Shown: in pieces, positions 54,605 to 62,559 of the stretch
Layout: each line of letters opens with the position of its first letter
How positions within the stretch are numbered: position 1 is the first letter of the stretch
Assembly: GCA_937894335.1 (NCBI GenBank)
Contig: CALCRU010000008.1
Coordinates: 1 to 64,000 of the forward strand
Reading direction: 5' to 3'
Length of the DNA: 64,000 bases
From: an uncultured Treponema sp.
Lineage (GTDB): Bacteria > Spirochaetota > Spirochaetia > Treponematales > Treponemataceae
Program-made: the position numbers and the translations under genes
Notes under the pieces: model-generated
Databases searched by the model: none
Seen by the model: the letters and a program-made list of their open reading frames with translations, nothing else
What the model was told of the DNA's origin: nothing

Positions 54605-55464
54605 ACGAATCACTAAAAAAAACAAACTACCACATGCATACAAAATTCTGCGACGGAAATTCTACTGTTGAAGAAATGGCACAGAGTGCACTGGATCTTG
54701 GCATGGAAAGTTTTGGCTTTAGCGGACACGCAATGAATCCATTCAGTTCGGACTGGCACATGTCGGTAAGGGATTACGAAAACTACTGCAAGGAAGTTAG
54801 GGCCGTAAAGGAAAGTGTAAAAGGAAAGGCGGAAGTCTACTGCGGATTTGAGGCGGATTTTATTCCCGGAGTCTGTGAGCCGTCTTTTAAAAGCTACAGT
54901 CAGTTTTCTCCAGACTTTTTAATTGGTTCGGTACATTATGTTCTGTCAGAAAGTGAACACGGATTTTTTGAGGCTGACGGAGCGTTTGAAGACACTAGGG
55001 AAAGAATAAAAAAATACTTTGGCGGAAATGCAAAAAAGGCGGTTCAGGCCTACTTTGCAAGCCAGAGGGAAATGCTTTTGCACGGAGACTTTACCTTTAT
55101 AGGCCACTGCGATTTAATCAGAAAGCAGAACAGCAAAAAGGCTCCCAGCAAACTGTTTGACGAAAATGATTCATGGTACAGGAAAGAAATTAAGGCTACT
55201 GCAGACTCTATTGCAAAAGCTGGCGTCTGTGTGGAAATAAACACTGGCGCAATGTCTCGCATGTATCTGGAAAGTCCCTACCCTTCCCTAGATTTTCTTA
55301 CGCTGCTAAAAGAAAGAAATGTTCCCGTAACATTTGCCTCTGACGCTCACGCCGCTAGACATGTAGGCTTTGGCTTTGACACAGCATGCGACCTTGCCAG
55401 AAGCGCTGGCTACACAGAACTGCACTATCTGCACGAGGGCAAACTTATTCCGCAAAAACTCTAG
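54601..55464 (+). CDS. PHP-domain phosphatase, histidinol-phosphatase (HisJ)-like
   Basis: A 287-aa metal-dependent phosphoesterase of the PHP family. Motifs: YHMHTKFCDGN near 11-21, GFSGHAMNP, and FASDAHAARHVG near 252-263. HisJ removes phosphate from histidinol phosphate, but PHP proteins also act elsewhere, and no his genes lie nearby. It is translationally coupled to the kinase gene by ATGA, after GGAGG; I use 54601 rather than 54586. Confidence 0.8.
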   Translation: MNESLKKTNYHMHTKFCDGNSTVEEMAQSALDLGMESFGFSGHAMNPFSSDWHMSVRDYENYCKEVRAVKESVKGKAEVYCGFEADFIPGVCEPSFKSYSQFSPDFLIGSVHYVLSESEHGFFEADGAFEDTRERIKKYFGGNAKKAVQAYFASQREMLLHGDFTFIGHCDLIRKQNSKKAPSKLFDENDSWYRKEIKATADSIAKAGVCVEINTGAMSRMYLESPYPSLDFLTLLKERNVPVTFASDAHAARHVGFGFDTACDLARSAGYTELHYLHEGKLIPQKL

Positions 55465-55481
55465 CACACAAACAGGAAGCC

Positions 55482-55550
55482 CCTTACCCAGCAGAATATC
55501 CGCTGAGCAAAGGGCGTAAGGTCCCAGTCAGTATGTAAAGTAATTACTTA
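55482..55550. repeat. Weak hairpin and palindrome between convergent genes
   Basis: CCTTACCC (55482-55489) pairs with GGCGTAAGG (55513-55521) with one bulge. AAGTAATTACTT nearby is a 12-bp palindrome. These may end the PHP and DksA transcripts, but without T runs. Confidence 0.35.
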
Positions 55551-55553
55551 CGG

Positions 55554-55910
55554 TTAGCGATTCCTTTTTTCTTCTGCAGACTGGCAGTTAACACAGAGCG
55601 GAGCGTAAGGAATTGCTTCAAGGCGAGCCTCGGGTATGGGCTTACCGCACTGGAGGCAAAGACCGTACTTACCCTGATTTATGCGGATGATTGCATTGTC
55701 TATTGCAGTCAGGCGGGCAGCATCTGCGGCTCCCAGTGAATCCAGCAGGGTTCTGTCTATTGCACCAGAAGCAATGTCCACAACATCACCTGATTCAACT
55801 TCTTCTACAAGGCGGCTCATAGCTTCGTTCTGGGCTGCAAGTGCGTCAAGAATCTGGTTGCGCTGGGCAATCAGCTTTTTCTTTTGTTTTTCTGGAAAAT
55901 CTTTTCTCAT
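55554..55910 (-). CDS. DksA/TraR-family RNA polymerase-binding protein
   Basis: A 118-aa transcription regulator that enters the RNA polymerase secondary channel. A coiled coil (about 5-65) carries the DVVDIA tip, matching the DxxDxA motif of DksA, and a C4 zinc finger (CLQCG ... CVNC) lies near 82-108. It probably acts with ppGpp in stringent control. GAGGGG precedes the ATG. A promoter, TTGCTT (55984-55979), 17 bp, TATACT (55961-55956), gives a leader of about 40 nt. Confidence 0.88.
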   Translation of the reverse strand: MRKDFPEKQKKKLIAQRNQILDALAAQNEAMSRLVEEVESGDVVDIASGAIDRTLLDSLGAADAARLTAIDNAIIRINQGKYGLCLQCGKPIPEARLEAIPYAPLCVNCQSAEEKRNR

Positions 55911-55955
55911 TGTTTATCCCCTCATGTTGACAATCTATTCACTTTTGTACATACT

Positions 55956-55984
55956 AGTATACGCATAAAATTCTAAAAAAGCAA
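55956..55984 (-). promoter_or_regulatory. dksA-type gene promoter
   Basis: TTGCTT (55984-55979), 17 bp, TATACT (55961-55956) on the minus strand. ATACTAGTAT (55951-55960), a 10-bp palindrome, overlaps the -10 box. Confidence 0.6.
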
Positions 55985-56003
55985 TGTTTTTTTTGGGGGA
56001 ATT

Positions 56004-56225
56004 GTGGCTAATAAAGACGAAGCAATTGAAGTAGAGGGTGTTGTAAAAGAAGCTCTTCCAAACACCATGTTCCGCGTTGAGCTTAAAAATCAGCATATAA
56101 TCCTTGCCCATCTTAGCGGCAAAATGAGAAAGCACTACATAAAAATAGTTCCGGGTGACAATGTAAAGGTAGAACTTTCTCCATATGACCTTAACCGCGG
56201 CCGCATAATCTTCCGCGAGCGCTAA
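56004..56225 (+). CDS. infA: Translation initiation factor IF-1
   Basis: A 73-aa OB-fold protein that binds the ribosomal A site during initiation. [23 protein letters not shown] and HLSGKMRK match the family. The start codon is GTG with GGGGGA upstream. It stands apart from ribosomal protein genes. The short gap to the dksA-type gene means the promoters are back to back. Confidence 0.96.
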   Translation: MANKDEAIEVEGVVKEALPNTMFRVELKNQHIILAHLSGKMRKHYIKIVPGDNVKVELSPYDLNRGRIIFRER

Positions 56226-56234
56226 AACACCCGA

Positions 56235-56285
56235 CCTTTCGCGGCAGTTCTCCAGCGGTATCCACTACCAACTTGACGCGAAAGG
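56235..56285. terminator. Large hairpin between infA and dnaJ-like gene
   Basis: A perfect 9-bp inverted repeat, CCTTTCGCG (56235-56243) and CGCGAAAGG (56277-56285), encloses inner pairs AGTT/AACT and GGTA/TACC. Short T runs lie on both sides, so it may act as a bidirectional terminator for the convergent genes. Confidence 0.55.
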
Positions 56286-56347
56286 AAATTTTTCCTTCAC
56301 ATTTCTTTCTCGACCGTAAAATAAATTCTCTTAGGATTAACTGGGGC

Positions 56348-56983
56348 TTATTTGTTCTTACCTTTGCCAGCAAAAATGTACTTAAGGGAAGAAAAGGCTC
56401 CCACAAGACCTTTTCCGGCTGCAAACAGGCACAGAAGGTTAAGGGGGAAAAACAGGATAAGAAAGCGGAATCCCAAAATACCAAGGGCCGCCTGTGCCAC
56501 TCCCCTAATAAGGAGGGAAATTCCTTCCTGACGGGTGGGCTTTTCCGTGCTGCGGCTTGTATAGGTGTAGGAATAGTGATTGGTTCCGTTACCGTTGCTT
56601 CTGCTAGCCCTGCCTGTAGACTGGTCATATCCACCGTTAAAGAATTCCCAGAAAGGGTCCCCCCGTCCGCCATAGCCGTAACCGTAGGAATCCCTGCTGC
56701 CCCAATCGTAAGAAGTGCGTCCAGACTGTGAGCCGTAAGAACTCTGTCCAGAATAAGAACTGTAGGAAGAATCTGAGGAACCGTAGGCGTCATACTGTCT
56801 TCGTTTTGTTTCATCACCCAAAACTGAATAGGCCGAATTAATCTGCTTAAATTTTTCTTCTGCTGCAGCGTCACCGGGATTTCTGTCGGGATGATACTTA
56901 AAAGCGAGGTTGCGATAAGCCTTTTTTATTTCTTCAGCAGTGGCACTTTTTGTAAGCCCCAGCGTAGAGTATAAATCGTCCAT
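56348..56983 (-). CDS. Membrane-anchored J-domain protein
   Basis: A 211-aa protein. The J domain is at the N-terminus (about 1-65) with the HPD motif (KYHPDRN). A Gly/Ser/Tyr-rich linker (about 70-150) follows. The C-terminus has one or two hydrophobic segments (about 165-200), which suggests membrane anchoring with the J domain in the cytosol, where it could recruit DnaK. The zinc finger of true DnaJ is absent. The start is not certain: TATGTT (56999-56994) lies 10 nt before the ATG at 56983, while the ATGs at 56989 and 56998 are too near. Confidence 0.78.
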   Translation of the reverse strand: MDDLYSTLGLTKSATAEEIKKAYRNLAFKYHPDRNPGDAAAEEKFKQINSAYSVLGDETKRRQYDAYGSSDSSYSSYSGQSSYGSQSGRTSYDWGSRDSYGYGYGGRGDPFWEFFNGGYDQSTGRASRSNGNGTNHYSYTYTSRSTEKPTRQEGISLLIRGVAQAALGILGFRFLILFFPLNLLCLFAAGKGLVGAFSSLKYIFAGKGKNK

Positions 56984-57098
56984 AGGCATTTTAAACATAC
57001 AAAAAATTGTGCTTCTGTTCAAGTTTTTTTTTCAAAAATAACAGTTTTTTTACAGAGAGTAGCATTTTACCGTGGTATCTGATATAATGAACATATCT
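56984..57098. promoter_or_regulatory. Divergent promoters, J-domain gene and moxR operon
   Basis: Minus: TTGAAC (57022-57017), 17 bp, TATGTT (56999-56994), 10 nt to ATG. Plus: extended -10 TGATATAAT (57080-57088), 10 nt to the ATG at 57099, weak -35. Both predict near-leaderless transcripts. Confidence 0.6.
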
Positions 57099-58094
57099 AT
57101 GGAAACTACTGTTACAAAAGCAGACCTTGCGGAATGCTCAGACTACATTCAGAAATGCCGCGCAGAAGTTGCGCTTAGGGTTGTGGGACAGAACTCTGTC
57201 ATAGATGGAATCCTTATGGCTCTTGTTGCAGGAGGTCATGTACTTCTGGAAGGAGTACCGGGTCTTGCAAAAACCCTTGTGGTAAGAACTGTGGCAGATG
57301 TTTCGGGGCTGGACTTTAAGCGCATTCAGTTTACACCAGACCTTCTTCCTGCCGATGTTACAGGTACCCTCATTTACGAACAGGCAACTGGCAACTTTTC
57401 GGTGCGAAAGGGACCAGTCTTTGCAAATGTAGTTCTTGCGGATGAAATTAACCGCGCTCCTGCAAAGGTTCAGTCTGCACTGCTGGAGGCAATGGCGGAA
57501 CATCAAGTTACCATAGGAGAAACAACATACAAACTGCCCAATCCTTTTTTTGTTCTTGCAACACAAAACCCCATAGAGCAAGAAGGGACATACAATCTTC
57601 CCGAAGCCGAACTTGATCGCTTTCTTCTTAAACTGGAAGTTCCCTATCCTAAGCCAGAAGAAGAAATGGAAATAGTCCGCACTATGGGCAACGCTGCATC
57701 TGTTCCTGTAAAAAAAATCTTTTCGGCACAGGCTCTTCAAAAATGCAGGACTGCTGTAGAAGCAATCACCGCTGACGACAAAATACTTCAGTACATAGTT
57801 TCGCTCATTTCGGTTACTAGACCTGCACAGGAAAAAAATTCTCAGGCACACAGGAACGACATTCTGCGTTACATTTCTTTTGGTGCCTCACCTCGTGCTG
57901 GAATTGCAATGCTCAAGTGTGCAAAGGTAAACGCACTCTTCCAGAACAGAAGTTTTGTCCTTCCCGAAGATGTTCAGGCCGTAGCCCAGCAGGTTCTTGC
58001 CCATCGTCTTGTGCTTAGTTATGAAGCCTCGGCAGACAATGTTACGGCATCCGACTTGATTTCCAAAATCATAGACCTTATGCCGCTTCCGTAA
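57099..58094 (+). CDS. MoxR-family AAA+ ATPase
   Basis: A 331-aa chaperone-like ATPase that usually works with vWA proteins. Walker A is GVPGLAKT near 57-64, Walker B is LADEINRAP near 116-124, and the sensor region is ATQNPIEQEGTYNLPEAE near 155-175. The start is chosen at ATG 57099, just after a TATAAT box; the GTG at 57072 would lie upstream of the promoter. It heads the Bat-type operon to its end at 63890. Confidence 0.9.
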   Translation: METTVTKADLAECSDYIQKCRAEVALRVVGQNSVIDGILMALVAGGHVLLEGVPGLAKTLVVRTVADVSGLDFKRIQFTPDLLPADVTGTLIYEQATGNFSVRKGPVFANVVLADEINRAPAKVQSALLEAMAEHQVTIGETTYKLPNPFFVLATQNPIEQEGTYNLPEAELDRFLLKLEVPYPKPEEEMEIVRTMGNAASVPVKKIFSAQALQKCRTAVEAITADDKILQYIVSLISVTRPAQEKNSQAHRNDILRYISFGASPRAGIAMLKCAKVNALFQNRSFVLPEDVQAVAQQVLAHRLVLSYEASADNVTASDLISKIIDLMPLP

Positions 58095-58107
58095 CAGGAG
58101 CAACGCT

Positions 58108-58998
58108 GTGGATCAGAACACCCTTGCAAAACGCGCAAGTCTCTTACACTTAAACTCCCTCGCCATTGCAGACGGAATGAAGAGTGGCTCGTTCAAGTCT
58201 CTTTACAGGGGACAGGGTGTAGAATTTAGCGGAGTAAGAGAATACCTTAGAGGTGATGATGTTCGTGCAATAGACTGGAATGTAACTGCCCGAATGTGTA
58301 AACCCTATGTGCAACTTTTTGAAGAAGAGCGTGAACTTTATGTCTTTTTAATAATAGACGCATCCCTTTCCATGAGCACAGGTTCAACAAGAAGATCCAG
58401 ACTTTCACTTGCACTGGAATGCGCCTCACTTCTTTCACTTGCGGCAATGCACAACTCAAGTCCTGTTGGAGCGGCTGTATTTGACTCGGGAATAAGATTT
58501 CTCTGCGAACCCAAGGCCGGTAAAAATCAGACCTTTATGCTCCTTTCAAAATTTGATGCGCTAGAATCACAATCAGCAGAAGAAGAATCTGCAAAAGGCT
58601 CAGCACTAGACGGCGCCCTGCAGAGTGCAGGAAAACTTTTAAAGAAAAAATCTTTAGTAATGGTCTTTTCCGATTTTCGTACAGCCGGATGGGTTACTCC
58701 CCTTGCCCAACTTTGCCAGAAGCATGATGTTGTTTCGGTACGCATAACAGATCCCTCTGACGAAAAACTTCCCGAGGTGGGAACGATTCCCTTTAGAGAT
58801 TCCGAAACTGGTGAGCAAGCAAGACTACCAACTTCAACTCCTTCGTTTGCACGCGCTTGGTCAGAAAGCAATTCAAGGCACATAGACTTGTGGCAAAAAG
58901 ACTGCCTAAGGCACGGAAGCATTCCGCTTATTCTTAGCACTGAACAGGATGCGGCTACGGAACTTACAAAATTTTTTGCATCGAGGGCACCAAGATGA
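58108..58998 (+). CDS. DUF58 protein
   Basis: A 296-aa cytosolic protein with the DUF58 domain (VEFSGVREYLRGDDVRAIDW near 31-50) and a degenerate vWA fold (IIDASLSMSTG). DUF58 genes follow moxR in many genomes, and the proteins form MoxR-linked complexes of unknown role. The GTG start has AGGAG 8 nt upstream. The stop overlaps the next start by ATGA. Confidence 0.87.
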   Translation: MDQNTLAKRASLLHLNSLAIADGMKSGSFKSLYRGQGVEFSGVREYLRGDDVRAIDWNVTARMCKPYVQLFEEERELYVFLIIDASLSMSTGSTRRSRLSLALECASLLSLAAMHNSSPVGAAVFDSGIRFLCEPKAGKNQTFMLLSKFDALESQSAEEESAKGSALDGALQSAGKLLKKKSLVMVFSDFRTAGWVTPLAQLCQKHDVVSVRITDPSDEKLPEVGTIPFRDSETGEQARLPTSTPSFARAWSESNSRHIDLWQKDCLRHGSIPLILSTEQDAATELTKFFASRAPR

Positions 58999-60008
58999 AA
59001 GCACGAAATTTTTTTGTTGCCCTTGCACTTGCTTTTCTTGCGCCAAAGCTGTGCATCATTCACGCCCAAACTGATTCCGTAGAAATTCTTCAGCAGGCAC
59101 TTATGCCAAAAGAAGTTTATGTTGGAGACGAAGCGCAAATCAGAATAACATTCCAAAGCCCCGTAGATTTTTTTGCACTGGCCTCACCTGAATGCATTAC
59201 TTCTGACGGAATTTCTTTGGACACGACAATAGACGCCTTTACCCAAAAGGAACAGTCCTGCACCGTAGTTAGGGCTATTCTTGAACGCACGGAATTTTCC
59301 TACACACTTATCGTAACCCTAATACCCTGGGAACCGGGAGACATAGACTTTGCGGCATTTGATCTTAATTCGGCATGCCACATAGAACAAGGAGAAATAA
59401 GGGCAAACTTCATAGACATTCAGAATGTTACGGTAACTTCTCTTGCAAAGAAACTTTCAGCAACAACTCTACGAAACCCAGCTTCTCCAAAACTGCTTCC
59501 GGGAACAAACTACATTCTGTGGGCGGCCATTGTTGGCATACTTATTTTTCTAATTCTGATGGTTTTGTTTTTTGTACATCTTCCCGACTTTGTAAAAGGC
59601 TTTGCAGACTTCTGGGAAAAAATCGGATTTGTACGGAATGCAGGCGGCTCAAAGCGACAGATAAAAAAACTTCTTGCAAAAAAAGAAACAGATGCACAGT
59701 TTGCAGAAGAATGGCAGCACATAATGCGGCGTTACCTAGAATACAGATTTTCCGTAAAATTCAACTCCATTGCAACAAACAGAATATACGACACAATCAG
59801 AACAACCACTGGAGACCTTCTTTCTGCAGATAGGGACATTGCCGTAGAAGAAATGCACAGTCTGTTTATCCGCACAGATTACATTCGCTATGCTGGCGGT
59901 TCACTTGAAGGACAGAGCGCTGAATTTAGTCTAGGCGAAAAAAAGGAACTGGTAGAAAAAACTCTTTTGCTCATAGACGCTCTTGAAAAAGAGGAGGAAT
60001 CTAAATGA
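58995..60008 (+). CDS. Bat-operon membrane protein (DUF4381-like)
   Basis: A 337-aa protein with a signal peptide (about 1-24) and a beta-rich extracytoplasmic part (about 30-165). One membrane segment (about 177-200) and a cytoplasmic helical tail with RRYLEYRFSVKF near 245 follow. The tail looks like DUF4381 proteins found at this place in Bat operons. Overlaps of 4 bp on both sides indicate coupled translation. Confidence 0.7.
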   Translation: MKARNFFVALALAFLAPKLCIIHAQTDSVEILQQALMPKEVYVGDEAQIRITFQSPVDFFALASPECITSDGISLDTTIDAFTQKEQSCTVVRAILERTEFSYTLIVTLIPWEPGDIDFAAFDLNSACHIEQGEIRANFIDIQNVTVTSLAKKLSATTLRNPASPKLLPGTNYILWAAIVGILIFLILMVLFFVHLPDFVKGFADFWEKIGFVRNAGGSKRQIKKLLAKKETDAQFAEEWQHIMRRYLEYRFSVKFNSIATNRIYDTIRTTTGDLLSADRDIAVEEMHSLFIRTDYIRYAGGSLEGQSAEFSLGEKKELVEKTLLLIDALEKEEESK

Positions 60009-61006
60009 TTGGATTTCTGCACCCCTATGCATTCTGCTTTCTTCTTCTGATTCCCATTCTGTTTTTTCTAAGGGCAATAAATGTTTTTTCAAAACCAACT
60101 TTTCCACTTACCATAAGCGACTGGAACGGCTCAAAGTTTACATGGAAAAACGGAGCCATGTCGGCACTTTCGGGACTTGTAAAACTGCTTCTTACCCTTT
60201 CATATGCATGCATGGTTACAGCCCTTGCAGGACCGGTAGTGCATCATCAGGAAAAAATTTATACCTCTAGAGGAGCGGACATCCTCTTTGTCATTGACAC
60301 AAGCCCTTCCATGGCTGCAAAGGATATAGGCAGAATGTCGCGCCTTAATATTGCCCAGTCCGCAATACACACAATCGTGGAGCAAAACGGCGGACAGCAG
60401 TTTGGTCTTGTTGCAATGGCAAAAGAAGCGGCTGTTGTGGTTCCTCCAACTCTTGATCAAGACACCTTCTTTAGAAGGATGGACTCTCTTGCTGTTGGCG
60501 AAATGGGTGACGGCACTGCAATAGGCACAGGACTAAGTTGCGCTATAATGCATCTGGAAAATTCTTCAGCACCAAAGAAAAGCATAGTACTCATCACTGA
60601 CGGAGAAAACAATGCTGGTTCAGTACACCCCCACACAGCGGCTCGTCTTGCTCTTGAAAAAGGAATTACACTTTATGTTCTTGGCATTGGAACAAAGGGC
60701 ACCGTTCAGATAGAATACTCAGATCCAAAAACAGGACAGCAGTATTCCGGATTTTTAAACTCCAACTACGACATAACGGCACTTGCACAAATTGCACAGG
60801 AGGCTGGAGGAAAATTCTTTAGCATAGAAAGCGTAAGTTCACTTTCACAGGCTCTTGCCTCGGTTGCAAAAAACGAAGCGATTGCACAGTCCTATCACCT
60901 GCGGAGCCACGATGTTCAGTACGCCCACTACTTTATTCTTGCCGCACTTTTTCTGCTTTTGGCAGCTTGGTTCATACGGCGAATTGTACTTATGGAGGTC
61001 TTATGA
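60005..61006 (+). CDS. vWA-domain protein (BatA-like)
   Basis: A 333-aa inner-membrane protein. Two N-terminal hydrophobic segments (about 5-25 and 60-78) precede a vWA domain (about 90-300) with an intact MIDAS motif DTSPSMAAKD, the later TAIGTG and ITDGEN. A C-terminal hydrophobic segment (about 308-328) follows. Bat proteins are named for Bacteroides aerotolerance; in spirochaetes they have been linked to envelope stress, which I use as context only. ATGA overlap with both neighbours. Confidence 0.88.
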   Translation: MIGFLHPYAFCFLLLIPILFFLRAINVFSKPTFPLTISDWNGSKFTWKNGAMSALSGLVKLLLTLSYACMVTALAGPVVHHQEKIYTSRGADILFVIDTSPSMAAKDIGRMSRLNIAQSAIHTIVEQNGGQQFGLVAMAKEAAVVVPPTLDQDTFFRRMDSLAVGEMGDGTAIGTGLSCAIMHLENSSAPKKSIVLITDGENNAGSVHPHTAARLALEKGITLYVLGIGTKGTVQIEYSDPKTGQQYSGFLNSNYDITALAQIAQEAGGKFFSIESVSSLSQALASVAKNEAIAQSYHLRSHDVQYAHYFILAALFLLLAAWFIRRIVLMEVL

Positions 61007-62559
61007 ATTTTTCTATAGAACGACCTACAGTCTTATATCTTCTTGTCGCACTCATTCCCTTTGTGTTCTACTCGGTGGCAAAATACAGGCACTTTGTAAA
61101 GACCATGGGTGCAAAAAAGACAGCCCATGTTAAGAGAAGGTTTGCACTAAGACTTTCCTGCATTTCACTTTCCCTTGCCTCGCTCATAATTTCCTTTTCT
61201 GGAATTTCATGGGGAACAGTTTCTCTTCCCGTTCAAAAAAACGGCACTGCGGTTTCACTAGTGTTTGACATTTCCTACAGCATGACAGCCAACGATGCCC
61301 CAGGAGGCATGACTCGCCTTGAGTCTGCAAAGAGTTTTGCTCTGGAACTTTTAGACAGGATTCCAGGCGCAAGCGTTTCAGTGGTAATTGCAAAGGGTGA
61401 CGGTTCGGTAATTGTTCCACTTACTGACGACAGGGAAACCGTAAAGGAAATGATTTCTGTTCTTTCTCCTGGCATGATGACTTCTGTGGGAACAAGTCTT
61501 GGTTCTGGCATAGAAACCGCCATAGCATCATTTCCAAGGCAGAGTCAATTTGCAGGACATGTATGGCTTTTTACTGACGGTGACGAAACAGACGCCTCTC
61601 TTTCACAAGCGCTTACAAATGCAGGTCGTTACGGTATTCCCGTTGCAATAATAGGATTTGGTTCTGAACGGGAATCTGAAGTTCTTGCAGGAGACGGAAG
61701 CACAAAAGTCCGCACAGCGTTAAGAAGTCAGGCCCTTGAAAAACTTGTGTCCCAGTCACACTCGGCACTTTATGTTGACGCCTCAGAAATGGGTTCCGCA
61801 TATTTACTTTTAAGAACGCTTAATTCTGGAAATCAGGAAAGCGACACAAATGTTACTTACGAAATTCAAACAGTAGAACGGAGCTACATGTTCATTCTTC
61901 TTGCAATTCTGTTTTTTATTGCCTCCTACATTTTTTCGGAATTTACGCTGCCAAAGAAAGGACAACTTCTTCTTGCCGGGGTGGGTGCGGTCATTCTGCT
62001 TACGGGATGCTCTGAACGATTTGACGCAGGAAAGAGACTGCTTGAAGGCTCGGTTCAGTGGAACAGAAAAAACTATCCCAACGCAGTGGCACAGTATCTT
62101 ATTGCAGGAGACATTGCTAGGGAATGCCAAGACGAAGAACTTGCAGACTACGCCCTTTTTGGTCTTGCCACAACCTACCTCATGCAGGACGAAAGCGAAG
62201 CGGCACTAAGGCGGTACGGAGCAATTTCTTCTGACGCATCGGACTCAATAAAGTTTGCAGTGCTTTACAATTCGGGAATCATTGCACATCAGAACGGAGA
62301 CTACCAGAAGGCGGCCTCCTATTTTCGTGACGCATTACGCATAGACAGCACCAGCATAGACGCAAAAATCAACCTGGAACTTTCTCTGCAAAGTGCGGCA
62401 ACACAGTCAAAATCTCAGGAACAGACGCTTACTCCAGTTTCGGAAAATTCAGAAAGCGAAGTACTTGAGCAGGCCTTGTATTCAGTCATACGGGAGAACG
62501 AACAGAAGCTATGGAAAAGCCAGCAGCAGTCCGTCCAAAGCACGGCAGCAGATTATTAA
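61003..62559 (+). CDS. BatB-BatC fusion: vWA and TPR domains
   Basis: A 518-aa protein. An N-terminal segment and a vWA domain (about 80-285, FDISYSMTAND) equal BatB. A membrane segment (about 298-316) is followed by a second hydrophobic stretch ending in a lipobox-like LLTGC336. Then TPR repeats (about 345-465) equal BatC. In many genomes these are separate genes. The internal lipobox suggests an old fusion of BatB with a BatC lipoprotein. ATG 61003 overlaps the previous stop. Confidence 0.85.
   Translation: MNFSIERPTVLYLLVALIPFVFYSVAKYRHFVKTMGAKKTAHVKRRFALRLSCISLSLASLIISFSGISWGTVSLPVQKNGTAVSLVFDISYSMTANDAPGGMTRLESAKSFALELLDRIPGASVSVVIAKGDGSVIVPLTDDRETVKEMISVLSPGMMTSVGTSLGSGIETAIASFPRQSQFAGHVWLFTDGDETDASLSQALTNAGRYGIPVAIIGFGSERESEVLAGDGSTKVRTALRSQALEKLVSQSHSALYVDASEMGSAYLLLRTLNSGNQESDTNVTYEIQTVERSYMFILLAILFFIASYIFSEFTLPKKGQLLLAGVGAVILLTGCSERFDAGKRLLEGSVQWNRKNYPNAVAQYLIAGDIARECQDEELADYALFGLATTYLMQDESEAALRRYGAISSDASDSIKFAVLYNSGIIAHQNGDYQKAASYFRDALRIDSTSIDAKINLELSLQSAATQSKSQEQTLTPVSENSESEVLEQALYSVIRENEQKLWKSQQQSVQSTAADY

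Noticed and set aside
56191..56874. Long antisense-frame open reading frame of 227 codons over the J-domain gene
   Set aside because: It is on the same strand as the J-domain gene in another frame and lacks any domain; the J-domain frame with HPD explains the region.
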